Shown here: positions 1 to 8,153 of the stretch, one piece after another | Numbering within the stretch: the stretch's first letter is position 1 | How the letters are laid out: every line of letters starts with the position of its first letter | From: Melioribacter sp. | GTDB lineage: Bacteria > Bacteroidota > Ignavibacteria > Ignavibacteriales > Melioribacteraceae | Direction: 5' to 3' | DNA length: 64,000 nt | Assembly (NCBI GenBank): GCA_003155655.1 | Contig: PMDS01000023.1 | Span: forward strand, 16,362 to 80,361 | Made by a program: the position numbers and the translations under genes | The notes under the pieces: generated by a model | Databases searched by the model: none | Told to the model about the DNA's origin: nothing | Seen by the model: only the letters and a program-made list of their open reading frames with translations

Positions 1-1
1 T

Positions 2-493
2 ACACTGCGTTCTATGGTGAACCCTGGTATGGACGGCAAGATTGGTATCAGTTTTGCACAGGCACAAACTTATACTGGAAAAATTGAATTCCGCAGATAT
101 GGTTTTTTTGCTTCAGTTACTCATGCCTTTGATGATGCTGTGCAATATACTGTCCTCACTTTTAGCATGATGAAAAATGTTATTGTCGGGAAAATAGCTT
201 TCAAAGAAGCATTTGGCGGACCAATTAAAATTGCCCAGTTTGCCGCAAAATCTGCAGACATTGGTATTATTTCTTTCCTCCACTTTTTAGCTATGCTTAG
301 TTTAAGTCTGGCAATTATCAACATACTGCCGTTTCCTGTACTCGATGGCGGACACGTTGTGATTATTGCTCTTGAGGGATTGTTCAGAAAGGAACTGCCG
401 ATCAAAGTAAAAATTGCTATTCAAAATGTCGGCTTTGTTCTTCTTCTTTTGTTAATGGCGTTCATTATTTACAACGATGTTATAAGTTTATAA
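2..493 (+). CDS. rseP: RseP-type site-2 zinc metalloprotease, C-terminal part (5' end outside window)
   Basis: The frame is open to the left edge, so this is the 3' end of a longer gene. The first visible residues (about 1-30, ending near QTYTGKIEF) look like the end of a PDZ domain. The following segment contains membrane helices and the motif NILPFPVLDGGH, which in M50 proteases supplies the third zinc ligand (Asp of LDG). The family cuts transmembrane anti-sigma factors or signal peptides inside the inner membrane. The N-terminal HExxH motif must lie upstream and is not seen. A later internal ATG at 14 is not a plausible start because it would remove half of the PDZ domain. An anti-sigma factor with one membrane helix is encoded nearby at 2977-3450, but a substrate link is only a guess. 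Confidence 0.9.
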   Translation, partial: TLRSMVNPGMDGKIGISFAQAQTYTGKIEFRRYGFFASVTHAFDDAVQYTVLTFSMMKNVIVGKIAFKEAFGGPIKIAQFAAKSADIGIISFLHFLAMLSLSLAIINILPFPVLDGGHVVIIALEGLFRKELPIKVKIAIQNVGFVLLLLLMAFIIYNDVISL

Positions 494-502
494 TTTTAAT
501 TC

Positions 503-530
503 ATCGAGGCGGTAATTAAGCCGCCTCGAT
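503..530. terminator. Perfect hairpin between convergent genes, likely bidirectional terminator
   Basis: A 10-bp perfect stem (ATCGAGGCGG / CCGCCTCGAT) with an 8-nt loop sits 10 bases after the rseP stop and 16 bases from the 3' end of the opposing TonB-domain gene. No strong T-run follows on either strand, so the terminator role rests on position and stem strength. Confidence 0.6.
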
Positions 531-545
531 AAATCTTTCCCAAAA

Positions 546-1256
546 TTATTTCTTCTTATTTTTTAGATAATTAACAAATTTGAAAATCTCTTCTAAACTA
601 TCGGCTCTGTATTTATATATGTTAACACCATCACGAGTAATAAAACCGTACCATGTTTTGTCTTTTTGAATTACTCTATAAAGAGCAGATTCATCTCCAA
701 AAGAAATGTTTCCTCCAATCTTATCATACCTCCATCCCTCTGTATTTGCTTTCTTCAATGCCATCTCAATCAATCCGTTCATATTAGTCTTAGCTAATTC
801 AACAGTATCAAAAGTTTGCGGTCCGGCTTCGGAGTAATCTTGCACTTGATTTTCCGTTTCAAATCTATACGGCAGAACAATCCAGACTGAAATAGGAAGC
901 CCTTTATTAAAGGCAGGAGTAAACTGGCTTTGCATCGCCGCATCTACTGCCGGTTTAATGAAAAGTTCACTGTCACTCTTTATAACAAAAGCTTTTATTG
1001 GCTTTCCTTCCTTATTTACCAAAACTTTTACATAGGCTTTACCGCTAATATTATTTTTCTTTGCTTCATCTGGGTAGACGGGGTTGGCAGCATTTACCAT
1101 CTCGGGCAGTTTTTCAACTGCGATTCTTTCTTTTGGATCCGGATTATCAGTAGTAAATGTTGCATCCTTTTTCTCTTGTGCCGTTGTAATGCCGCAAGTA
1201 ATTAAAAGAATGATTGACACTGCTAATAATGCAAATAATACTCTGTAGGTTTTCAT
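546..1256 (-). CDS. Secreted protein with one TonB C-terminal domain and a C-terminal GDxSALY domain
   Basis: 236 residues. Residues 1-26 form a Sec signal peptide ending at TTAQ. Residues about 47-132 are a TonB C-terminal domain (NPVYPDEAKKNNISGKAYVKVLV, with the closing WIVLPYRFE strand). Residues about 182-232 form a second small domain (ISFGDESALYRV ... ITRDGVNIYKYRADSLEEIFKFV) that also follows TonB domains in the upstream gene. There is no proline-rich spanning linker or inner-membrane anchor as in true TonB, so an energy-transducing role is unlikely. The start ATG overlaps the stop of the upstream gene by 4 bases and has a GAGGG ribosome site. It is the last gene of the sigma/anti-sigma operon. 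Function unknown. Confidence 0.85.
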   Translation of the reverse strand: MKTYRVLFALLAVSIILLITCGITTAQEKKDATFTTDNPDPKERIAVEKLPEMVNAANPVYPDEAKKNNISGKAYVKVLVNKEGKPIKAFVIKSDSELFIKPAVDAAMQSQFTPAFNKGLPISVWIVLPYRFETENQVQDYSEAGPQTFDTVELAKTNMNGLIEMALKKANTEGWRYDKIGGNISFGDESALYRVIQKDKTWYGFITRDGVNIYKYRADSLEEIFKFVNYLKNKKK

Positions 1257-2968
1257 TTAGCGCCCTCGTTTTTATTTGTGGAATTCTTCTCTTTTTCTTT
1301 TAAATCATCCACGTATTTCTGTATATCTGTAATGTTAAGTGCATTTGTCCTGTAAATTTTAGCACCTTTACGGGCAATAAACATATATTTGAAATTATAT
1401 TCATTGTCTTCCGGCCAGACTTTGTAAAGAGCAGATTGATCACCATAAGATACTTTCCCTTCAATCTTCTCAGCTTTCATATCCGGCAAATTTCCCGTGT
1501 CTTTTCTCCACTTAGGATTATCCCACATAAAAATAGATGTATCAAAACTTTTTTTGGCATCTTCTATTGAGTCCTGAATGTCACTTTCTCCTTTTTCTTT
1601 TCCTGGCAATGCAAATCTATATGGTAACACTATCCACACAGAAACCTTCTCTCCATTATAAAGTGCAGGCGTAAATTTGCTTTTCATTACCGCATCCATT
1701 GCAGGTTTAGTAAAAATGCCGTTTTCACTTCTAATTACTCTAACTATTCGGGGAGAACCATCTAAATCAACCAAAACTTTAAGATAAACTTTTCCTTCGA
1801 TTCTATTTTTCATTGCTTCTTCGGGATAATCAGGTGTGATTGAATTAATAATTTCGGGCAGTTTAAAAACCTGTGGGTTTTTATCATTCCCGGGTTCATT
1901 GACATTTTTAGATTTATTATTATTCCATTCTTCAACTTGTTTACGTATTTCATCAAGTGTTTGAGCCTTAAACTTATAAACCGATTTTCCTTTTCTAGCA
2001 ACAATGTTATAAGTCACACCTTCTTTAGCAGAAGTGCCTTTGAATAATTTTAACTCATCCCCAAATGAAATATTCTCGTTAGTTTTTTCTAATTTCAAAT
2101 CTTCAGGAACATTAGCTACAATATTTTGCAATTCTTTGGGGTTATCACACCAATAAACCCAAAGATTATAGCTTATTTCAGCTCCATCAATAGAGCTGTA
2201 TTCCTCTATTCCTATGTCTTTAAGGACTACAGGGTTTTCAAACTTATCTTCCAATGGTTTACCTGCCAGTTGAAATCTATATGGCAATACAATCCACACG
2301 GCAATTGGCTGTTTATCCTTCATTGCAGGAGTAAATTTACTTTTCATTGCAGCATCAATTGCAGGTTGATTTAATATCTCGTTATCACTTTTTATGACGA
2401 AAGCTTTTTTAGGATTGCCTTCTTTGTCTACTAAGAGTTTAACAAAAACTTTTCCAGTAATTCCATTTTTCTCCGCTTCTTCTGGGTATGCCGGCTTGAC
2501 AGCATCAGTCATTTCCGGCATTTTTTGTACCGGGATAAAGTCATTCATTCCGGGTTCATCGTTCTGGCCCAAAGTATTTTTTTTATCTACATCGAGTTTA
2601 AAAGCAATAGGAAGAACAACCCAAACCTTTATTGGTTTATTATTCAACATTGCAGGGGAAAATTTTGCTTTTTTTGCAGCAGCCAATGCCGAATTATCCA
2701 ATAAATCTTTAACTCCCTGTTCAACTTTTGCTTTTACCACATTGCCTTTTTCATCGATAAGTAATTTTAAGTAAACAGCGCCTTCTATTCCGGCAAGTTT
2801 AGCTTCATTTGGATAAACGGGCTTCAATTCGGAAATCAACGCCGGTGCTTTATCAACCTGTATAAAACCGGATTCGTCGGCTTTCATTAATTTCGCGCCT
2901 TCTTTTTGCTGGGCAAACGCACTGGCAAAAGAAATGAGTAATACAATTAATAAAAATTTAGCTTTCAT
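1253..2968 (-). CDS. Secreted protein with three tandem TonB C-terminal domains
   Basis: About 571 residues from the ATG at 2968, which has a GAGG ribosome site 7 bases upstream. A second ATG at 2980 overlaps the preceding gene but has no better signal. Counting from the upstream ATG, residues 5-24 are a signal peptide and TonB C-terminal domains lie at about 45-128, 150-236 and 372-457. Each has the NxxYPxEAxxxxIxGxVxxKLLVDxxG core and ends in WIVLPYRF or VVLPIAF. Two copies of a short second domain lie at about 303-352 and 509-561 (ISFGDELKLFKG, VSYGDQSALYKV, followed by ARKG and a short helix). Triple TonB-C repeats without a membrane anchor are unusual. Middle gene of a four-gene operon. 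Confidence 0.87.
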   Translation of the reverse strand: MKAKFLLIVLLISFASAFAQQKEGAKLMKADESGFIQVDKAPALISELKPVYPNEAKLAGIEGAVYLKLLIDEKGNVVKAKVEQGVKDLLDNSALAAAKKAKFSPAMLNNKPIKVWVVLPIAFKLDVDKKNTLGQNDEPGMNDFIPVQKMPEMTDAVKPAYPEEAEKNGITGKVFVKLLVDKEGNPKKAFVIKSDNEILNQPAIDAAMKSKFTPAMKDKQPIAVWIVLPYRFQLAGKPLEDKFENPVVLKDIGIEEYSSIDGAEISYNLWVYWCDNPKELQNIVANVPEDLKLEKTNENISFGDELKLFKGTSAKEGVTYNIVARKGKSVYKFKAQTLDEIRKQVEEWNNNKSKNVNEPGNDKNPQVFKLPEIINSITPDYPEEAMKNRIEGKVYLKVLVDLDGSPRIVRVIRSENGIFTKPAMDAVMKSKFTPALYNGEKVSVWIVLPYRFALPGKEKGESDIQDSIEDAKKSFDTSIFMWDNPKWRKDTGNLPDMKAEKIEGKVSYGDQSALYKVWPEDNEYNFKYMFIARKGAKIYRTNALNITDIQKYVDDLKEKEKNSTNKNEGAK

Positions 2969-2976
2969 TTTTAACC

Positions 2977-3450
2977 TCATATTTTAGGTCTAACTATTAT
3001 TTGTTTTGTTTGAAAATACCCGCCCTGAACTTCTACTTGAGGTAAAGCATTCATAAGAAGTTCGAGCTTATCGTTCTGTTGTTTGACTTCGCGCGTTAAG
3101 TCAACAAACTGAACTTTGTATTCTTCCGATTTTGAATAAAAAAAGATTGTAAGTGCTAGAAGAACTATTGTAATTGAAAAAGCTACAGCTGTAAAAATTT
3201 TTTTATCCTTGAAAAAAGAAAAACGTTTTTCGCTAAGAGAACCGGTTTTTCTAAGAATTTTTTCATCCAGGTTAGATGGAAATTCCTGCATAGAATTTGC
3301 CATTTCAGTTTTCAGCACGTTCATCTTCTTAAAATATTCACGTGCTTCAAGATCTTGCGATAATTGTATAAACATTATTGGCTCTTTACTTTTTTCAAGT
3401 TCATTATCAAAATAAAGATCAACTATTGTTATCAATTCATTTGTATTCAT
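2977..3450 (-). CDS. Putative anti-sigma factor, single membrane helix
   Basis: 157 residues. The N-terminal 80 residues are predicted soluble and would face the cytoplasm. Residues about 85-106 are a membrane helix (FTAVAFSITIVLLALTIFF). The remainder forms a short coiled periplasmic tail (VDLTREVKQQNDKLELLMNAL). I see no zinc-binding HxxxCxxC motif, so it is not a ZAS-type anti-sigma. The assignment rests on its position 40 bases downstream of an ECF sigma gene and on its topology. Its ATG has a GGAG ribosome site. Its stop overlaps the beginning of the TonB-domain ORF. Release of sigma could need membrane proteolysis, but nothing here shows which protease. Confidence 0.65.
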   Translation of the reverse strand: MNTNELITIVDLYFDNELEKSKEPIMFIQLSQDLEAREYFKKMNVLKTEMANSMQEFPSNLDEKILRKTGSLSEKRFSFFKDKKIFTAVAFSITIVLLALTIFFYSKSEEYKVQFVDLTREVKQQNDKLELLMNALPQVEVQGGYFQTKQIIVRPKI

Positions 3451-3490
3451 AACTGCTCCAAATCTTTTTATTCTTTTATTTGCTTTGACT

Positions 3491-4018
3491 TCAAGCTTCT
3501 ACAATTTTTGAAAGTTTATTGATTAATTTCTGTCTTACCTTAAACAATCTGCTCTTAACCAACCCCACATCAATACTCATTACCTCGGCAATCTCCTTAT
3601 ATGAGAGATTTCCATATTCTTTGAGTAAAAAAACCTCGCTTTGATCGTAAGTCATTTTATCAAGTTCTGTTATAATAAGTTCATTCATTTCTTTTAATTC
3701 AAATTCCTCATCAAGCTTAACAGAAGCGTTAATTTCAATCTCGTCAGAGTCTGCAACTTTAAACTGGTCAACATGAGTTTTTTTAGTTCTGTAAAAAGAA
3801 TAAATCTCATTCCGTGTTGTTGTAAAGAGCCAGACCTCCACGCGTTCATTATTGCGCATGCGTTCAAGATTTTCAAAAAACTTTACAAAAACATTTTGTA
3901 TTATATCCTCACACAACATTTTATCATTGAGCATTTTGAGTGCATAGTTATAGAGTTTCTTCTTATGCTGGTTGTAAACCAGTGTAAACTCAATAATATT
4001 TTTTGATGAATTGCTCAA
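3491..4018 (-). CDS. ECF-type RNA polymerase sigma factor
   Basis: 175 residues. Region 2 spans about 10-80 (YALKMLNDKMLCEDIIQNVFVKFF, then VEVWLFTTTRNEIYSFYR). Region 4 spans about 118-170 (MTYDQSEVFLLKEYGNLSYKEIAEVM, then VGLVKSRLFKVRQKL, a helix-turn-helix). There is no region 1 or 3, which defines an extracytoplasmic-function sigma. The start codon is TTG: the frame has a stop seven codons upstream (TAA at 4037-4039) and no ATG between. It heads an operon with an anti-sigma-like gene and two TonB-domain secreted proteins. A possible self-regulated promoter lies at 4041-4067. Confidence 0.88.
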   Translation of the reverse strand: MSNSSKNIIEFTLVYNQHKKKLYNYALKMLNDKMLCEDIIQNVFVKFFENLERMRNNERVEVWLFTTTRNEIYSFYRTKKTHVDQFKVADSDEIEINASVKLDEEFELKEMNELIITELDKMTYDQSEVFLLKEYGNLSYKEIAEVMSIDVGLVKSRLFKVRQKLINKLSKIVEA

Positions 4019-4040
4019 AGCTGTCTTTTCTTTTACTTAA

Positions 4041-4067
4041 AGATGCTTGAAATTAAGAAATGTTGCC
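4041..4067 (-). promoter_or_regulatory. Candidate ECF-type promoter of the sigma operon
   Basis: On the minus strand GGCAACA (4067-4061) and GCATCT (4046-4041) flank a 14-base spacer, 23 bases before the sigma start codon. The AAC ... C(G/A)TC arrangement resembles ECF promoters, which are often autoregulated. Only one copy is seen in the window, so this is weakly supported. Confidence 0.33.
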
Positions 4068-4098
4068 TGGTAAATTTTAGAGAAGAGGATATCGTGAG

Positions 4099-4701
4099 TT
4101 ATTTAATCGAAGAAAGAACAGTGTTCTGGATTTTATATAGTTCTTGAGCCGGCTGGTCTTTAACGGGCGCTGCAGTTAATTCATAAAATTTGTTATTGTA
4201 CTTTAACACAACAACACGTGTTGCCCTGTTTTGGCTATCAATGTATTCATAAGCTGCAAATTGGTTTTTGTCATTTGTAAAATATTCTTCATTTGTAAAT
4301 GCTTTTAACGAATTTCCATATTTAGCTCTTTTAAAAGTTTTGCTTATACTTAAAACTGTCTCAAGCTCACTTTTGCCGGACTCTTCTTTTACAGCAGTCG
4401 AATCAACATTGAGTGAAATGAAACTTAGTGTTGCAGAGTAATCATTTTTTATCAGCCATAAATCAATGCAGTTACATTCATTATCATCTGCAGCATACCA
4501 TCCGGCTGGAATTTTCACTGTAAGCATGGAAGTCTTGGATTTTACTATTTCATTTGTAAGATGGTAATTGGAATTATACATCGAAGCATTACCGCCCCCG
4601 CATCCTGTTAATGAAAGTAAAGAAAATACAACTAGCCCGCAGAATACTCTGCAGGCTAATTTTGATTTTAAAAATGATGATTTTTTTTTCACTCTTTTCA
4701 T
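4099..4701 (-). CDS. Lipoprotein of unknown function
   Basis: 200 residues. A basic N-terminus, hydrophobic stretch and lipobox LTGC (Cys34) followed by GGGN predict a lipoprotein. The mature part starts with a segment like photosystem-associated or PsbP-like stress proteins (SKTSMLTVKIPAGWYAADDN ... LWLIKNDYSATLSFISL), but I do not recognise a specific family. It begins 6 bases after the stop of the peroxiredoxin gene on the same strand, so the two are probably co-transcribed. No clear ribosome site precedes the ATG. Confidence 0.75.
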   Translation of the reverse strand: MKRVKKKSSFLKSKLACRVFCGLVVFSLLSLTGCGGGNASMYNSNYHLTNEIVKSKTSMLTVKIPAGWYAADDNECNCIDLWLIKNDYSATLSFISLNVDSTAVKEESGKSELETVLSISKTFKRAKYGNSLKAFTNEEYFTNDKNQFAAYEYIDSQNRATRVVVLKYNNKFYELTAAPVKDQPAQELYKIQNTVLSSIK

Positions 4702-4707
4702 TGGGAA

Positions 4708-5271
4708 TTAGATCTTACCAACCAAATCTTCACCGGGCACTAAAGTTTTATCCCCTGGTTCCCAGCTTGCAGGGCAAACCTGCTCAGGATGTTTACGTAC
4801 ATATGCGGCAGCTTTAACTCTTCTTAATATTTCTTTTGAACTTCTGCCGATACTGTTATCATGGATGTCAATTGTTTTAAGAATACCGTCGGGATCTATT
4901 ATGAATGTGCCTCGCAATGAAAGCCCTTCATCTTCAATGTAAGTCCCAAATTCCTTGCAAATTTTTCCTGTCGGATCAGCACCCATCGGGTATTTAATCT
5001 TTCCTATGGCTTTTGATGTATCATGCCATGCAAAATGAGCAAACTTTGTATCTGTGCTGAAACTAATTAATTCCGCGCCTTCTTTTTTGAAGTCATCATA
5101 AAAGTGTGCGGCTTCTTCTAATTCTGTTGGGCAGACAAAAGTAAAATCTGCAGGGTAAAATAATAGCACAAGCCACTTTCCTTTGTAGTCGGAAAGGTTC
5201 ATTGTTTTGAATTCGTTATTATGATAAGCGTCGAACTGAAAATCAGGCACTTGTTGACCTATCTTTAACAT
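4708..5271 (-). CDS. ahpC: Alkyl hydroperoxide reductase subunit C / typical 2-Cys peroxiredoxin
   Basis: 187 residues, the usual AhpC length. Reduces hydrogen peroxide and organic hydroperoxides in the cytoplasm. The peroxidatic Cys47 lies in FYPADFTFVCPTE and the resolving Cys166 in EQVCPASW, so both catalytic cysteines are present. The C-terminus (GDKTLVPGEDLVGKI) is AhpC-like. The start ATG has a strong AAGGAGA ribosome site. No ahpF reductase gene is adjacent; electrons may come from thioredoxin or a distant AhpF. A lipoprotein gene follows directly. Confidence 0.96.
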   Translation of the reverse strand: MLKIGQQVPDFQFDAYHNNEFKTMNLSDYKGKWLVLLFYPADFTFVCPTELEEAAHFYDDFKKEGAELISFSTDTKFAHFAWHDTSKAIGKIKYPMGADPTGKICKEFGTYIEDEGLSLRGTFIIDPDGILKTIDIHDNSIGRSSKEILRRVKAAAYVRKHPEQVCPASWEPGDKTLVPGEDLVGKI

Positions 5272-5354
5272 TTATATATCTCCTTAATTTATTTTTGATG
5301 TGAATTTCTATTACTATAAAATACAAAAAAAGTTTATGAATGGTTCAAAATGGT

Positions 5355-5377
5355 GAGATGACGTTTGGGGTCATCTC
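5355..5377. repeat. Small inverted repeat between porV-like and ahpC genes
   Basis: GAGATGAC and GTCATCTC form an 8-bp perfect stem with a 7-base loop, 29 bases past the 3' end of the PorV-like gene. It could terminate that gene on the minus strand, but no T-run follows. Confidence 0.45.
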
Positions 5378-5405
5378 TAGCTGCGGATCTTGCTTTTACT
5401 CGAAA

Positions 5406-6437
5406 TTACATACCTTCGCGGACATATTTTTGCTGCTCAAGAGTTATTATTAATGAAATTCTATGGGATGCTGGCAGGCTTTCTACATTAGATTGCGATG
5501 AGCGCGCATAAGAATAATCCAGTTGGAGCTTGGGTAAAAATATTCCAGCGCCCAACGTAAACTCTTTTACTTCATTGTATCCTGCACGGATGGCAAAAAT
5601 ATTCTTGAATTTGTATTCAAAGCCTGAATGTACGTCAAAACTTACAGGTCCAACTGCAAATGTAGAGGCTGTTTTTCTGTTCTCGAATCTTATATCAAAA
5701 TCGAGCGCAGGCATTAACTTACCGCTGAAAATGGAAAGTGCATAAGCAGCGCCTATCTTTAGAGTTGGTGAAATTAACTCATTTGTTCCTGTGCTCCAGG
5801 CTACAAGGGTTGTGGTAACATCTTGAATATTAGCTCCAAGAAAGAAATTTTCCGTTGGTATATAAATAGCGCCAACATCAAAGCCTATTCCGGTTGCGTT
5901 GAATTCAGCAATGTTTCTCCTGATAATTTTAACGTTTGCACCCCAATAAAAATTATCCTGCTGCTTTTTTGCAAAGGTTAAATAAAATGCCCAATCTGTA
6001 TTATTGAATTCGGTAATCTTTGAATTATCCAGCCTGTCGGTATTAATATTCAAAACGCCGTCGCCATTTGCATCGTAAAGAGCGTTGCGCGTATCGGGAA
6101 TTCCATCAATGCTTGACCGAATAATGGTTAGCCCAAAACTCATATCTTTTCCATAAGGAATGGCAACACCTGCATAATTATAATTAACAAGACTTCCGAA
6201 ATGTTCTTCATGCATCAGGGCTACCTGCGGATAGTTCAACATTGCAAGTCCTGCAGGATTCCAGTAACCGGCGGTAACATCATTAGCAACCGCCACCTGG
6301 GCGCTGCCCATTGCAAGCGCGCGTCCGCCTACGCCAATTGCAAGAAATTCTCCCGCATATTTTGCGATTACCGTTTGAGAGTATATATAGGAGAAGGAAG
6401 AAAAGAGAAAGAATACTACAAAAATTGCTTTTTTCAT
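5406..6437 (-). CDS. PorV/PorQ family outer-membrane beta-barrel protein (type IX secretion)
   Basis: About 343 residues from the ATG at 6437, chosen because it gives a clean signal peptide (MKKAIFVVFFLFSSFSYIYSQ) and has an AAGGAAA ribosome site. A longer reading from 6503 adds 22 charged residues and is rejected. After the signal peptide comes the hallmark GEFLAIGVGGRALAMGSAQVA ... DVTAGYWNPAGL, typical of PorV/PorQ/UPF0164 barrels of the FadL fold. Alternating strands run to the C-terminus. PorV-type proteins shuttle or anchor type IX secretion substrates at the outer membrane; a subtilase with a type IX sorting domain is encoded at 57749-60899. Which paralogue this is cannot be told. Confidence 0.85.
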   Translation of the reverse strand: MKKAIFVVFFLFSSFSYIYSQTVIAKYAGEFLAIGVGGRALAMGSAQVAVANDVTAGYWNPAGLAMLNYPQVALMHEEHFGSLVNYNYAGVAIPYGKDMSFGLTIIRSSIDGIPDTRNALYDANGDGVLNINTDRLDNSKITEFNNTDWAFYLTFAKKQQDNFYWGANVKIIRRNIAEFNATGIGFDVGAIYIPTENFFLGANIQDVTTTLVAWSTGTNELISPTLKIGAAYALSIFSGKLMPALDFDIRFENRKTASTFAVGPVSFDVHSGFEYKFKNIFAIRAGYNEVKEFTLGAGIFLPKLQLDYSYARSSQSNVESLPASHRISLIITLEQQKYVREGM

Positions 6438-6505
6438 ATACGGTTTCCTTTGTAAGTAGTTATTGTAGCAATAACTATCTTCTTTCTCCTTTAGTTGGTG
6501 CAATA

Positions 6506-7252
6506 TTACTTTTTCTCTGTCTGTTTTGCAACTGCATTAATTGCCGCATTAATTGCTTCCTGGTCGCCAAGATAATAATGCTTAATTGGCTTCAAATCTT
6601 TATCAAGTTCATAAACCAGCGGAACGCCGGTAGGAATGTTAAGCTCAACAATATCGTTATCAGAAATATTGTCAAGATATTTAACCAATGAGCGCAGGCT
6701 ATTTCCATGTGCAGCAATAATTACCCTTTTTCCGCTTTTAATAGCAGGTGCAATTGTACCATGCCAGTATGGTAGAAATCTATCAACAGTTAGTTTTAAA
6801 CTTTCTGTTAATGGAATATCTTTCTTATCCATATCGGCATAACGGCGGTCTTTGCCGGGGTAACGTTCGTCATTTTCTTCCAATGCCGGTGGTGGTACGT
6901 CATAGCTTCTTCTCCAAATTTTTACTTTTTCAGCACCGTATTTTTCGGCGGTTTCTGCTTTATTCAATCCCTGGAGCGCGCCGTAATGCCGCTCATTTAA
7001 CCGCCATGATTTTTCGATTGGAATCCAGAGTAAATCCAGTTCTTCTAAAATGATTCCCAGTGTTCTTAAAGCTCTTTTTAATACGGAAGTGAAGGCGATA
7101 TCAAATGTATAGCCTTGTTCTTTTAAAACTTTTGCACCTTCATGCGCCTCTTGAAATCCTTTTTCGGAAAGATCAACGTCCGTCCAGCCGGTGAACAAGT
7201 TCAATTTGTTCCATTCGCTTTCGCCGTGTCTTACTAAAACCACTTTGTACAT
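6506..7252 (-). CDS. gpmA: 2,3-bisphosphoglycerate-dependent phosphoglycerate mutase
   Basis: 248 residues, the normal length for dPGM. Interconverts 3- and 2-phosphoglycerate in glycolysis. The phosphohistidine motif [10 protein letters not shown] (His9), [11 protein letters not shown], the catalytic Glu87 in [13 protein letters not shown] and the second His182 in [10 protein letters not shown] are all present. It is encoded 68 bases upstream of the PorV-like gene on the same strand. A candidate promoter with a perfect TAnnTTTG box lies 36 bases upstream of the ATG. Confidence 0.97.
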   Translation of the reverse strand: MYKVVLVRHGESEWNKLNLFTGWTDVDLSEKGFQEAHEGAKVLKEQGYTFDIAFTSVLKRALRTLGIILEELDLLWIPIEKSWRLNERHYGALQGLNKAETAEKYGAEKVKIWRRSYDVPPPALEENDERYPGKDRRYADMDKKDIPLTESLKLTVDRFLPYWHGTIAPAIKSGKRVIIAAHGNSLRSLVKYLDNISDNDIVELNIPTGVPLVYELDKDLKPIKHYYLGDQEAINAAINAVAKQTEKK

Positions 7253-7287
7253 TTTTCAGTTTCCATAATTTGTTTATAAATGCATGC

Positions 7288-7295
7288 CAAATATA
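7288..7295 (-). promoter_or_regulatory. Candidate -7 box for gpmA
   Basis: TATATTTG on the minus strand matches the Bacteroidota -7 consensus TAnnTTTG and lies 36 bases before the gpmA start. The expected TTTG at -33 is only CTCG, so support is partial. Confidence 0.38.
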
Positions 7296-7544
7296 AAATT
7301 TATTTTCTGCCATTTCGAGTTTTTTACTTTAATGATTCAGAATTTAATACCACTTCCACTACCCCTGTCATCTCCCGCTGACTGCCGTTGTGCAAGTTTG
7401 TAATCGGTGGGATTAAGCCTCATAATTATTTAACGGAACTTAAATCTATATGCTTAAATCATGCAATTTTATTGAAATAAAGAAAATAGAGTTGAAAAAG
7501 TGGATCGCAGCCAAAAAAATTAATATTTATAGCAATTGGTAACA

Positions 7545-7576
7545 TTTGACATTCTTATTCTGATCGTTTACTTTTC
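7545..7576 (+). promoter_or_regulatory. Candidate Bacteroidota-type promoter for the DUF4160/DUF2442 pair
   Basis: TTTG (7545-7548), a 20-base spacer and TACTTTTC (7569-7576; 7 of 8 against a TAnnTTTG-type box), 22 bases before the start codon. The same 20-base spacing occurs in the candidate at 63900-63931. Confidence 0.45.
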
Positions 7577-7598
7577 TTTTGGAAGTTAAAGTTGGATT

Positions 7599-7829
7599 AT
7601 GCCTACTTTATTGATTAAGGATGGGTTCAAGTTTTTTTTCTATGCTAATGAGCATCTCCCGAAACATATTCATGTTACAAAAGGAGATGATTACGCTGAA
7701 ATTGATTTGGAAAGTTTGACAGTTATTGAAAATTACTTCCGTGGTTCGGAAATAAAAAAAGTTTTGAAAATAACAAAAGAAAATAATGAATATTTTTTGA
7801 GAAAATGGGATGAGTACTTTAAAGGGTAA
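7599..7829 (+). CDS. DUF4160 family small protein
   Basis: 76 residues. The pattern FFFYANEHLPKHIHVTKGDDYAEIDLES is the DUF4160 core (H-x-P-x-H-[IV]-H-V, followed by an acidic strand). The family is often found directly upstream of DUF2442 genes, as here, where the two overlap by 20 bases. The pair resembles toxin-antitoxin modules in size and arrangement, but no biochemical role is known to me. Confidence 0.85.
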   Translation: MPTLLIKDGFKFFFYANEHLPKHIHVTKGDDYAEIDLESLTVIENYFRGSEIKKVLKITKENNEYFLRKWDEYFKG

Positions 7830-8058
7830 AAAAGTTACATTCGACGATTCTTATTTAAATGTTGAATTAAGCGATGGAAGAATTATATCAACGCCTCTTA
7901 ATTGGTATCCCGAATTAAAAAAAGCAACCGTATCTCAACTAAAAAAATATTCCTTTATTTGTAGAAATACCGGAATAGAATGGGATGATTTGGATTATTA
8001 TCTAAGTATTGAAGCAATGATACTTGGAAAAAAAGTTGGAAAACATAGAGCCGCATGA
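7810..8058 (+). CDS. DUF2442 family small protein
   Basis: 82 residues. The sequence VTFDDSYLNVELSDGRIISTPLNWYPELKKAT followed by IEWDDLDYYLSIEAMI is the DUF2442 fold (small beta sheet that binds the C-terminal helix segment). It starts inside the upstream DUF4160 gene in another frame, which implies translational coupling. Probable partner of DUF4160. The last residues (KKVGKHRAA) may be a short disordered tail. Confidence 0.85.
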   Translation: MSTLKGKKVTFDDSYLNVELSDGRIISTPLNWYPELKKATVSQLKKYSFICRNTGIEWDDLDYYLSIEAMILGKKVGKHRAA

Positions 8059-8153
8059 TTTTATAATTTTATATTTATTTCACATCAATTTATAAACTTC
8101 TATTTGTTTTAATTCGTCCATCCAATTATCTTTGCTACAAAAGAGTATACGAA

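Larger units (their letters stand above)
7253..7598. other. Intergenic region between divergent gpmA and the DUF4160 gene
   Basis: 346 bases with no credible ORF. It holds candidate promoters near both ends (7288-7295 minus, 7545-7576 plus). I see no other structure in the middle. Confidence 0.6.
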
